A stretch of 9,824 bases of DNA from Tannerella sp. (GCA_031262895.1 JAISGW010000033.1:1-9824); one strand, 5' to 3'; positions 1 through 7,063 are shown, numbered from the stretch's first letter. Numbers and translations are program-made. Notes: generated from the sequence alone by a model not told the origin.

Positions 1-807
1 GGAAATCTGATGCTTGGACAGGTTGTATACCACGACATCGGAAGCCTTGTCGAACACTTCGATACGGTTGGGGTCGTTCTGGTGAAAGGCTTGTTTGGTG
101 CTGTTGACCGAGAAGGCCACGTAGCGTCCGGAGGGATGCCAGGAGGGATAGACCAAGGCCGAAATCGTTTGCGGGGTCTTGGTGTTGAGCTTTTCTATGC
201 GGCCGCTGTCGATGAGCATGGTGCCCGCGTACAAAGCACGGGTATGGAAAATCATCCGTTGCGGGTCTTGCATGCAAAAGGAATGGCAGTTCATGCAGTT
301 CTTGCCCGTCTGCGTGTTCTCAAGGATGGGCGTTTGGCGGTAGTTTTCCAAATCGCGCTGGTAAATGCCCATGCGGTTCCAGAGTTCGTAGCCCGGCTCA
401 ATGAGGCGGTAGGCTAAGTAAGGGTCTACGGGTTCCTTGGCGATGTGAAAGTAAAAGGGCGCGTAGGCGAGCCATCCGCCCTGTTGGGTCAGGACACGGA
501 CGACGATGGAGTCGCCTGCGGCTCGGGCGGCCATTTTCTTCCAGGCTCTGCGGGGAAGGCGGAACTGTCCGTCGCGGGCCTGTACGCTCCATTGCTTCCC
601 TTTTGCCGAGAAGACGGCCCAGGCCGCCCCTGCGGAATCGCGGAGGGCGAAGTCGGGTGGGGCGATGTTGGGCGGGAAGGTGGCGCCCGCGTAATCGGGG
701 AAGATACGCGGCTGCCTGTCGGTATGGGAGGTGGCTTCGGGCAATTGCCCGCAGGCGCAGAGGGAGAGAAGGATTGCGACTATGATAAGGGATAATCTGT
801 CATGCAT
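1..807 (-). CDS. PD40-repeat lipoprotein with CxxCH motif (3' part missing)
   Basis: 269 residues are visible, from the ATG at 807-805 to the left edge; the C-terminus lies outside. Residues 1-19 form a lipoprotein signal (hydrophobic stretch, lipobox LCAC, lipidated Cys19), so the protein should be membrane-anchored and face the periplasm or surface. Residues 171-175 read CMNCH (bases 283-297), a CxxCH of the covalent c-heme type, with another Cys at 178. Residues 220-233 (YPSWHPSGRYVAFS) are a classic PD40/TolB-like propeller strand, so a beta-propeller probably continues off the edge. The upstream membrane protein gene ends only 3 bp before this start, which implies one transcript. The other ATG at 803 is out of frame and hits a stop after seven codons. 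Function is unknown. Heme binding is inferred from one motif; the Cys pair could instead bind metal or form a disulfide. Confidence 0.85.
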   Translation of the reverse strand, partial: MHDRLSLIIVAILLSLCACGQLPEATSHTDRQPRIFPDYAGATFPPNIAPPDFALRDSAGAAWAVFSAKGKQWSVQARDGQFRLPRRAWKKMAARAAGDSIVVRVLTQQGGWLAYAPFYFHIAKEPVDPYLAYRLIEPGYELWNRMGIYQRDLENYRQTPILENTQTGKNCMNCHSFCMQDPQRMIFHTRALYAGTMLIDSGRIEKLNTKTPQTISALVYPSWHPSGRYVAFSVNSTKQAFHQNDPNRIEVFDKASDVVVYNLSKHQIS

Positions 808-810
808 GAT

Positions 811-2586
811 TCATTTCTTGAAGAGATAATAATACCAGAAGGTGTTGCCGAAGGCATGGACGAGCAGACCGGGTATGGCGGCGCCTTGCCCGCTGTGCTT
901 GAGGGAGAGCATCTGCCGCTTGAAGTCGAGGAAGCGGGCAACCACTTCTTTCGAGACGCCGTAGCGCCGCCAGTAGGCCGGGTCGTTTTCGGCCACTAAG
1001 ATGACGGCCTCCTGGAAGCAGACGGGCAGGGCAGGGAGTTGCGGCTTGCCGTACCAGGTTTCGATGAGCGACTTGAACCGCCCCATGTCCTTGCCGAGCA
1101 GGTAGAAGGCACCCGCGTAGACAAGGGAGCGGCGGTCGGAAGGGTGTTCGGCCGACATCTTCACCAAGTCGCTGTCGATGCCGTCAACGAAGGACAGCTC
1201 GTCGACCTTGGGCAAAGCCCGCCGTTTGGCGCCCAGCAGGGAGTCGGCCTCCACCGCCGCGTCATTATAAAGGAAGCGCCGATGTGCCGCCGCCCATTGC
1301 CGGTAGCCCCAGGTGTTCGACAGGAGGCGGAGGTATTTGTCGGCCACGGGATAGGCGCCGAAGATAAGATTCGTCTCTACCAAGCGCTTCAGGATGCGGG
1401 GGGTGCCCTCGCCGAGGGTGCTGACGTTGGCCTCGAAAGCCATCTGCTGGGCCGGGCCGGTCAAATCCATGGCGAAGTAAATGTCGCTAAGCAACATGCT
1501 GATGAACTCCGTCTTGTTCCAGCCCGGCATCCATCCTTCCACGCCGTGCTGGTCGTAGTCGAAGAGCCGGTCGGCGAAGCGGCCGGTCTCCATCAAGGCC
1601 AGGTTGGTATAAGCCAGATAAACGTAGTTGTGCTGCGGCCCGCCCGTCTGTTCGAGGATGCGCTGCCATTGGCCGTTGCGGCTGAAGTAGTCGAATTCCT
1701 TGGCCTTCTCCTGCGAGACGTCGCGCCAATGGCGCAGGCTCCAAGCGCCGAAAACGAGGACGAACAGGCAAGCGCCCGCGAGGGGCAAGCGTCGACGCCA
1801 GGCTTTGGTCGCCTTGAGGGCGGCTTCTTCACGCCGGCAGAGGATGGCCGTGGCCTCGGCTGCCAAAAGGAGCGGCCAGACCGCGTAGACGTAAGGGCGG
1901 GGAGCCAGCGAGAAATGATAGTAGGCGTCGGGCAGGAAAGCGAAGCGATACTCAGGCGCCCATACCAAGCGGACGGCCAGCCAGCCGAGCAGGAGGGCTT
2001 CGAGCGGCAAGAGCAGAGCCCAAAAGCGACGGGCCGCCAACGCTTCATAAAGGGCAGCGGCCAAAGCGTATAACAGGTAGACCGGTCCGCCTAAGTAATA
2101 AAGCAGTGGCACCAGCAGGATATGCAGGCAGAGGCGCAGGTTGCCGCGCCTGACGAACCCGGCTCCCCACAGCGCCGCCGTTGCCAGCAGAAAAGCCACC
2201 GTCCCGGCCGGGAGGTAGTTCATGTCAAGATGGCAGAAGAGTAGGGGGACGACGGGAATAAGCGCCAAGGCCGCGCAATAAGACGGACTTTCGGGATAGA
2301 GCCTTCTCAGGAAAAGCCAGACCAACCAGGCCGCCAAGACTAACCAGGCTGCCGTGACGGCCGCTCCCGTGTAAGGAAGCAGGAAAAATTGGACGAGATA
2401 TTCCGATACGACTTTGGCCGCCCCGCCCGGCTGGCTGAGGCAGCCGGAAAGGTAAGCTCCCGTCTCCTGGAAAAACTGGTTCTGCTCCACATAATAGAAA
2501 TGATAAGCTGCCGTCTTTTCCAGAAAAGCAAAGGCCGCCGCAAAGAGCGCGACGAAAAACAAGAGGTAGGGGATTTGTTTCTTCAT
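811..2586 (-). CDS. Polytopic membrane protein, DUF6057-like
   Basis: This is a 591-residue protein. The N-terminal half is very hydrophobic, with about eight likely membrane segments near residues 6-22, 74-94, 103-120, 126-144, 152-180, 188-208, 232-249 and 267-285. Residues 290-591 are soluble and look helical and TPR-like, including a stretch around 300-345 with FDYFSRNGQWQRIL and a following paired helix. The layout, a membrane domain followed by a soluble helical-repeat domain, matches the uncharacterised Bacteroidales family I know as DUF6057; that name is from memory and not checked by search. The stop is 3 bp before the CxxCH/PD40 lipoprotein, so the two are almost certainly co-transcribed and may work together in the envelope. 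The start MKKQIPYLLFF directly precedes the first membrane segment. No catalytic motif is evident. Confidence 0.85.
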   Translation of the reverse strand: MKKQIPYLLFFVALFAAAFAFLEKTAAYHFYYVEQNQFFQETGAYLSGCLSQPGGAAKVVSEYLVQFFLLPYTGAAVTAAWLVLAAWLVWLFLRRLYPESPSYCAALALIPVVPLLFCHLDMNYLPAGTVAFLLATAALWGAGFVRRGNLRLCLHILLVPLLYYLGGPVYLLYALAAALYEALAARRFWALLLPLEALLLGWLAVRLVWAPEYRFAFLPDAYYHFSLAPRPYVYAVWPLLLAAEATAILCRREEAALKATKAWRRRLPLAGACLFVLVFGAWSLRHWRDVSQEKAKEFDYFSRNGQWQRILEQTGGPQHNYVYLAYTNLALMETGRFADRLFDYDQHGVEGWMPGWNKTEFISMLLSDIYFAMDLTGPAQQMAFEANVSTLGEGTPRILKRLVETNLIFGAYPVADKYLRLLSNTWGYRQWAAAHRRFLYNDAAVEADSLLGAKRRALPKVDELSFVDGIDSDLVKMSAEHPSDRRSLVYAGAFYLLGKDMGRFKSLIETWYGKPQLPALPVCFQEAVILVAENDPAYWRRYGVSKEVVARFLDFKRQMLSLKHSGQGAAIPGLLVHAFGNTFWYYYLFKK

Positions 2587-2600
2587 GGAATCCTTTTCGA

Positions 2601-2631
2601 GTTATGAATTATGAGTTATGAGTTATGAGTT
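2601..2631. repeat. AT-rich heptamer tract, copy 1
   Basis: Four heptamers plus three bases: GTTATGA, ATTATGA, GTTATGA, GTTATGA, GTT. It lies 15-45 bp upstream of the membrane-protein start codon at 2586. Positions 2600-2624 are the exact reverse complement of 3954-3978 (25 of 25 bases), including the same position of the variant ATTATGA unit. Read towards its downstream gene, it has the same orientation as copy 2 has towards glgB. Confidence 0.85.
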
Positions 2632-2636
2632 GGGCC

Positions 2637-2817
2637 TTTGTCACCTGACAAAGTGCCGTTGCATACATGTAACGCGGTTTTGTCACCCGGCATAAGTCCA
2701 TTGCACGCATGTAACGCGGTTTTGTCACCCGACATAAGTCCATTGCACGCATGTAACGCGGTTTTGTCACCTGACATAAGTCCATTGCACGCATGTAATG
2801 CGGTTTTGTCACCCGGT
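2637..2817. repeat. 42-bp tandem repeat array, four full copies and a partial fifth
   Basis: The units span 2637-2678, 2679-2720, 2721-2762 and 2763-2804, with a 13-base partial unit at 2805-2817. Each unit starts TTTGTCACC and contains CATTGCACGCATGTAA and then GCGGT; the first unit is the most diverged. Units 2-4 differ at only a few positions: CC/CT before the G, GGCA/GACA, and AAC/AAT. The array fills most of the 284-bp space between two minus-strand genes and is flanked by AT-rich heptamer tracts on both sides. Because 42 is divisible by three, open frames run through it on both strands. Spacers and direct-repeat structure are not those of a CRISPR. Function is unknown; an operator array, an RNA-structure element or a mobile intergenic repeat are all possible. 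Confidence 0.95.
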
Positions 2818-2851
2818 TTTGTGATTTCATGACCTCTACGAGCAAATTCCC

Positions 2852-2868
2852 CATTTTTAATTCTTAAT
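2852..2868. repeat. AT-rich intergenic tract
   Basis: This A/T-only-but-one stretch (TTTTTAATTCTTAATTA) lies just downstream of the GldB stop codon and closes the other end of the 42-bp array. It shows the same loose seven-base periodicity as the tracts at 2601 and 3954, although the sequence differs. Such degenerate AT heptamer tracts are, from general knowledge, common between genes in Bacteroidales. Confidence 0.5.
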
Positions 2869-2870
2869 TA

Positions 2871-3866
2871 TCAGAAGGGTTTATATCCTGAGGCGGCCAG
2901 TATGCCTTGGGCGTCGTTATCGTGCATCAGGGCTTCGGGACTGCTCCCCGTCTTTTCCATATAACGTTTGACGATTTGCCAGCCGAACCAAACACCCAGG
3001 TTGCCGGGGACACCTTCTGCCAGGAAAGTGGAGGGCGCCGGGTCGAAATATCGGGCGGTAGTCAGCCGATCGGGCTTGTAGAGTTGCTTGCGCTCGAGGA
3101 GGGTCTTCCACAGCAGGCCTTCCTGCTTGCGGCAGGCCGCATATTCCTCCTTTGTGTAGCCCATCAGCAACTCAGGGGGCGTGTCGGGCAGTGCCTGCGC
3201 GAGCAGGTATTTGATTTTCCCCTCGTAAATCATGCGGTCGAGCAGCACGTCCTCTTTTCCTTGGAAAGGGAAGACGGTCATCAGCCAGCCGGCCAGGAAG
3301 TCAGGCACGATACGCTCCTTTTGCATGGCCTCGCGTTGGTAAGCGTAGAAATATTCGCGGTAGAGGGGATATTCCTTCCCCATGTATTTGTCTATCGAAA
3401 GAGAGAGCAGGTTGCCCGAGCTGAGGAGGTTCTGCCCCAGGCCGGAGACGTGCAGGTAAAGCTGCGGCATGGCCATGCCCGGGAAGCAGCGCTTCAGGTA
3501 AGCGAAGCCGTTGCCCAAACCTTGCTCAATGGCGGGGATGGAGTCGTATTGTGCCACGGCTTCGCGGTAAAGCTTGTGCAGCGTAGGTTCCGAATAGTAG
3601 CGGACGAGTTTCTTGAAGAAGTCCGGCCGTTGGGTCGACGGCTCGTCGAGCACCCCTTTGCCGAGCAGTTCCGTCATTTGGGGGTAATTTTTCAAGAGGG
3701 CGGCCTCGGCTTGGGGGCTGTCGTTCTCCACCAGATGCAGTACGGCCTTGTCGAAGCGTGCCACCCGCAGGGGCGGCGCCGAGTTTTTTTGTCCGCGGCA
3801 GGCGTTGCAGAGGGGCAGCAGGAAGGCGGCCATCAGCCATAGGGTTATATCAGCTCTTGTTTTCAT
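2871..3866 (-). CDS. gldB: GldB-like lipoprotein
   Basis: This 331-residue lipoprotein resembles the Bacteroidetes gliding-motility lipoprotein GldB, whose usual length is about 320. GldB belongs to the set linked to gliding and type IX secretion in flavobacteria, but homologues occur widely in non-motile Bacteroidales, where their role is unclear. I start it at the ATG at 3866, which gives MKTRADITLW and a hydrophobic stretch ending LCNAC (lipidated Cys23; Cys at -3 is unusual). An in-frame ATG at 3926 would put 20 residues before the signal peptide and is unlikely. Family-like features are VARFDKAVL near residue 36, LSIDKYMG at 156-163, MIYEGK at 212-217 and PGNLGVWFGWQIVKRYM at 287-303. 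It is divergent from glgB. None of the usual gld neighbours is in the window. Confidence 0.8.
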   Translation of the reverse strand: MKTRADITLWLMAAFLLPLCNACRGQKNSAPPLRVARFDKAVLHLVENDSPQAEAALLKNYPQMTELLGKGVLDEPSTQRPDFFKKLVRYYSEPTLHKLYREAVAQYDSIPAIEQGLGNGFAYLKRCFPGMAMPQLYLHVSGLGQNLLSSGNLLSLSIDKYMGKEYPLYREYFYAYQREAMQKERIVPDFLAGWLMTVFPFQGKEDVLLDRMIYEGKIKYLLAQALPDTPPELLMGYTKEEYAACRKQEGLLWKTLLERKQLYKPDRLTTARYFDPAPSTFLAEGVPGNLGVWFGWQIVKRYMEKTGSSPEALMHDNDAQGILAASGYKPF

Positions 3867-3871
3867 TGCCA

Positions 3872-3879
3872 CAAAGTTA
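3872..3879 (-). promoter_or_regulatory. Possible -7 promoter element for gldB
   Basis: Read on the minus strand this is TAACTTTG, a match to the Bacteroidetes -7 consensus TAnnTTTG. It ends 5 bp before the ATG at 3866, so transcription would begin at or next to the start codon. No TTTG-type -33 element stands at the usual 19-21 bp spacing, so this is tentative. Confidence 0.35.
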
Positions 3880-3953
3880 ATCAGAATATCAGGAAATATG
3901 ATTCCTTCGCCAAGCGGATACTCCACTTGGGAATGCGGCTTCGCGCGCTTGGA

Positions 3954-3988
3954 AACTCATAACTCATAATTCATAACTTATAACTTAT
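3954..3988. repeat. AT-rich heptamer tract, copy 2
   Basis: Five heptamers on the plus strand: AACTCAT, AACTCAT, AATTCAT, AACTTAT, AACTTAT. The first 25 bases are the exact reverse complement of 2600-2624. The tract ends 3 bp before the putative glgB -7 element and so occupies the place where a -33 element would lie. A change in copy number here would alter what faces RNA polymerase. Confidence 0.85.
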
Positions 3989-3991
3989 TCG

Positions 3992-3999
3992 TACGTTTG
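3992..3999 (+). promoter_or_regulatory. -7 promoter element of glgB
   Basis: TACGTTTG followed by CA matches the Bacteroidetes -7 consensus TAnnTTTG, and the ten-base string TACGTTTGCA also occurs in front of nadB. The ATG at 4018 lies 18 bp downstream, which leaves a leader of about 12 bases. No clear -33 TTTG is present; the heptamer tract stands in its place. The element overlaps a TTG at 3997, which argues against that TTG as the start codon. Confidence 0.6.
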
Positions 4000-4017
4000 C
4001 ACAATTTCTCGGGAAAT

Positions 4018-6036
4018 ATGAAGACAAGACAACTCGAATTAATCCGAAACGACGCATGGCTGACTCCCTACGAGGCGGCCATCTGCGGGCGACACGAAAG
4101 TTTCCTTTCCAAAGAAAGGGAGTTGACTGGGAACGGCCGCCAGTCCCTTAGCGACTTCGCTTCGGGCTATTTGTACTTCGGCCTGCAAAAAACGGCCGAA
4201 GGCTGGGTCTTCCGCGAATGGGCACCAAACGCGACGGCCATTTACCTCATCGGCGATTTCAACGGCTGGAAAAAGGATGAGGCCTACCGGCTTGCCCGTT
4301 TGGAAAACGGCGTCTGGGAAGTCCGTTTGGAAAACGGCAAGATGCGCCATGGCGACCTGTATAAACTTTGGATGGAATGGCCCGGAGGTGCCGGCGAACG
4401 TATCCCGGCTTGGGTAAAACGCGTCGTGCAAGACGCGCATACCGCCATCTTCAGCGCACAGGTCTGGAATCCGCAACAGCCTTATGTGTTCAAAGCGGAC
4501 GACTTCCATCCCGACACTTCCCCCTTGCTGATTTACGAATGCCATATCGGCATGGCCACTTCGGAAGAAAAAGTGGGCAGCTACGCGGAATTTCGCCGGG
4601 AAGTCCTGCCGCGCATCGTACGCGACGGCTACAATGCCATCCAAATCATGGCTATCCAGGAACATCCTTATTATGGTTCCTTCGGCTACCATGTGAGCAG
4701 CTTTTTCGCCGCCTCTTCCCGTTTCGGAACGCCCGACGAATTGAAGGAACTGATAGACGAAGCGCACAGGATGGGGTTGGCTGTCATCATGGACATCGTG
4801 CACAGCCACGCCGTGAAAAACGAGGTGGAAGGCTTGGGACGTTTCGACGGTTCCTACACGCAATACTTCTATCCGGGTGAACGTCGTGAACACCCGGCTT
4901 GGGACTCTCTTTGCTTTGACTACGGTAAAAACGAGGTTTTACACTTCTTGCTCTCCAACTGCAAGTTTTGGCTCGACGAATACCGTTTTGACGGTTTCCG
5001 TTTCGACGGCGTCACCTCCATGCTTTATTATAGCCACGGGTTGGGCGAATCTTTTGCCAATTACGGAGACTATTACAACGGGCATGAAGACGATAATGCC
5101 ATCACCTACCTCACCTTGGCCAATAAGCTGATACACGAATTCAAACCGCAAGCCATCACCATAGCCGAGGAGGTGAGCGGCATGCCCGGCCTGGCCGTCA
5201 AACCCGAAGACGGCGGTTATGGCTTCGACTACCGCATGGCCATGAACATCCCGGATTACTGGATAAAGACCATCAAGGAACGTCGGGACGAGGACTGGCA
5301 TCCTTCTTCCATTTGGTGGGAAACGACCAACCGGCGCGCCGATGAAAAAACCATCAGTTACGCCGAAAGTCACGACCAGGCGCTGGTGGGCGATAAAACC
5401 ATCATCTTCCGCCTTATCGACGCGGATATGTACTGGCACATGCAAAAGGACGACCGCAATTTCCGGGTCGAACGGGGCATGGCTCTGCATAAGATGATAC
5501 GCTTGGTAACTGCCACGACTATCAATGGCGGTTACCTTAACTTTATGGGCAACGAATTCGGACATCCCGAATGGATAGACTTTCCCCGCGAAGGCAACGG
5601 CTGGTCTTATAAATACGCCCGTCGCCAATGGCATTTGGTGGATAACCCGAATTTGAAATATCATTACCTCGGCGATTTCGACCGTGAAATGATGGCTTTC
5701 ATCCGCAGTGTCCCCTGTTTTCAATCCTTGCCCCTGCAAAAGATATGGGACAGCGACGCCGACCAAATCTTAGCTTATATGCGGGGAAGATACCTCTTCG
5801 CCTTCAATTTCAATCCGACCCGCTCTTATGCGGGCTATGGTTTGCTGGCACCTTCGGGACTTTATCAGGTACGACTTAATACCGACGCGAAATGTTTCGG
5901 AGGTTTCGGACTGGCCGACGATAAGGTCGAACATGCCACCTTGCCTGATACTTTATACACGTCGGAAGGTAAAGGATGGCTTAAATTGTATTTGCCTGCC
6001 CGCAGTGCCGTTGTATTAGAAAAAGCAAATAAATAA
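4018..6036 (+). CDS. glgB: 1,4-alpha-glucan branching enzyme (GH13_8 type)
   Basis: This 672-residue enzyme cuts alpha-1,4 glucan chains and re-attaches them by alpha-1,6 bonds in cytoplasmic glycogen synthesis. It has an N-terminal CBM48 domain at about 55-145 (FREWAPNA at 65-72, FNGW at 81-84), then the GH13 barrel. Conserved regions are DIVHSH at 259-264, FRFDGVTSML with nucleophile Asp330, TIAEEVSGMP with acid/base Glu384, and ESHDQ with Asp453. All three catalytic carboxylates are present. The sequence FRFDGVTSMLY and the AEEVSGMP form resemble eukaryotic branching enzymes more than E. coli GlgB, as is usual in Bacteroidetes. There is no signal peptide. I chose the ATG at 4018; an in-frame TTG at 3997 would add seven residues but lies inside the -7 promoter element. 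manA follows after 16 bp. Confidence 0.95.
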   Translation: MKTRQLELIRNDAWLTPYEAAICGRHESFLSKERELTGNGRQSLSDFASGYLYFGLQKTAEGWVFREWAPNATAIYLIGDFNGWKKDEAYRLARLENGVWEVRLENGKMRHGDLYKLWMEWPGGAGERIPAWVKRVVQDAHTAIFSAQVWNPQQPYVFKADDFHPDTSPLLIYECHIGMATSEEKVGSYAEFRREVLPRIVRDGYNAIQIMAIQEHPYYGSFGYHVSSFFAASSRFGTPDELKELIDEAHRMGLAVIMDIVHSHAVKNEVEGLGRFDGSYTQYFYPGERREHPAWDSLCFDYGKNEVLHFLLSNCKFWLDEYRFDGFRFDGVTSMLYYSHGLGESFANYGDYYNGHEDDNAITYLTLANKLIHEFKPQAITIAEEVSGMPGLAVKPEDGGYGFDYRMAMNIPDYWIKTIKERRDEDWHPSSIWWETTNRRADEKTISYAESHDQALVGDKTIIFRLIDADMYWHMQKDDRNFRVERGMALHKMIRLVTATTINGGYLNFMGNEFGHPEWIDFPREGNGWSYKYARRQWHLVDNPNLKYHYLGDFDREMMAFIRSVPCFQSLPLQKIWDSDADQILAYMRGRYLFAFNFNPTRSYAGYGLLAPSGLYQVRLNTDAKCFGGFGLADDKVEHATLPDTLYTSEGKGWLKLYLPARSAVVLEKANK

Positions 6037-6052
6037 ACAATCAAATAACAAT

Positions 6053-7054
6053 ATGGAAGACTTATATCCAATGACATTTAAACCCATCCTTAAAAAGATG
6101 ATATGGGGTGGAAATGCCTTATGTCCGTTCAAGGGCATTACCCCCGTAGAAGAAGGAGTGGGTGAAAGCTGGGAAATCTCAGATGTAAAAGATAATTGTT
6201 CAATTATAGACAATGGCTTTTTAAATGGAAAAAGCATAGATGAAGTCATCAAAACTTACGGGGCGAGCCTTTTAGGAAAAAGCACGATGGAGCGTACCGG
6301 TGAGACCTTTCCCCTGCTGATAAAATTCATTGACGCCCATGACAACCTGTCCATCCAAGTACATCCCAACGATCAGTTGGCATGGCAGCGGCACCATTCC
6401 TTCGGTAAGACGGAGATGTGGTACGTCATCAAGGCTGCTCCCGGAGCCGCGCTATACAGCGGCTTTTCCAAGCAAATTGACCCGGAAGAATATGTGCAAC
6501 GGGTAGCCGACAACAGTTTCATGGAGGTGCTCCAGCGCTATGAAGTACATGCGGGCGATGCCTTCTTCCTGCCCGCCGGCCGTGTCCATGCCATTGGGGC
6601 CGGTTGTTTTATCGCCGAAATCCAGCAAACCAGTAACATCACTTATCGCATCTACGACTATAACCGGCGCGACGCCAACGGAAAGGGTAGGGAACTGCAT
6701 ACCGAACTGGCCAAAGATGCCATTGACTATACCATATATAAAGATTATCGCAGCCATTATACTCCTCAGAAGAATGCCTCCGTCGAATTGGCCGGTTGCA
6801 AATACTTTACCACCAATTTACTTGACTTGGACAAAGGGGAAGCCCGCTTCCATGCCTTGAAGAAATGCACGGATTCCTTCGTCATTTATCTTTGCCTTGA
6901 AGGCTACGTGCAAATGCGCGACGAGAATGTGCTTCATGACCCGATTATGCTGCACCAGGGGCAAACCCTGCTTTTCCCGGCCACGACGCAAGAAGTCTTC
7001 ATGGCGCCCCTACCGGCCTGCAAACTTTTGGAAGTCTATATCCCTAAGGTCTGA
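6053..7054 (+). CDS. manA: Mannose-6-phosphate isomerase, type I short form
   Basis: This 333-residue enzyme interconverts mannose 6-phosphate and fructose 6-phosphate and links glycolysis to GDP-mannose and fucose synthesis. It has the cupin signatures of the short, Bacillus-like class: IQVHPND at 101-107 with His104, KTEMWY at 119-124 with Glu121, and FFLPAGRVHAIGAG at 171-184 with His179. These supply the expected zinc ligands. The stretch NITYRIYDYNRRD at 195-207 carries the conserved arginine region. The start at 6053 gives MEDLYPMTFKPILKKMIWGG, which fits the usual family N-terminus; a second Met at residue 7 is possible. It lies 16 bp after glgB with no promoter seen between, so probably shares its transcript. 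The first 60 codons are AT-rich (about 37% GC against about 55% further on). Confidence 0.93.
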   Translation: MEDLYPMTFKPILKKMIWGGNALCPFKGITPVEEGVGESWEISDVKDNCSIIDNGFLNGKSIDEVIKTYGASLLGKSTMERTGETFPLLIKFIDAHDNLSIQVHPNDQLAWQRHHSFGKTEMWYVIKAAPGAALYSGFSKQIDPEEYVQRVADNSFMEVLQRYEVHAGDAFFLPAGRVHAIGAGCFIAEIQQTSNITYRIYDYNRRDANGKGRELHTELAKDAIDYTIYKDYRSHYTPQKNASVELAGCKYFTTNLLDLDKGEARFHALKKCTDSFVIYLCLEGYVQMRDENVLHDPIMLHQGQTLLFPATTQEVFMAPLPACKLLEVYIPKV

Positions 7055-7063
7055 TTATTTCCT

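Noticed and set aside
1039..2073. Long plus-strand open frame (344 codons) opposite the membrane-protein gene
   Set aside because: It is an antisense shadow of a GC-rich gene with clear membrane segments and has no recognisable protein features.
2637..2817. CRISPR array
   Set aside because: The repeats are contiguous with no unique spacers, and no cas gene is nearby.
2907..3842. Long plus-strand open frame (311 codons) opposite gldB
   Set aside because: The minus-strand frame has a lipoprotein signal and GldB-like motifs; the antisense frame resembles no family.
3867..3926. Twenty-codon N-terminal extension of the GldB-like protein from an ATG at 3926
   Set aside because: It would bury the lipoprotein signal peptide 20 residues inside the protein and overlap the likely promoter region.
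4039..5766. Two long minus-strand open frames opposite glgB
   Set aside because: glgB has intact catalytic motifs throughout, so the reverse frames are codon-bias shadows.
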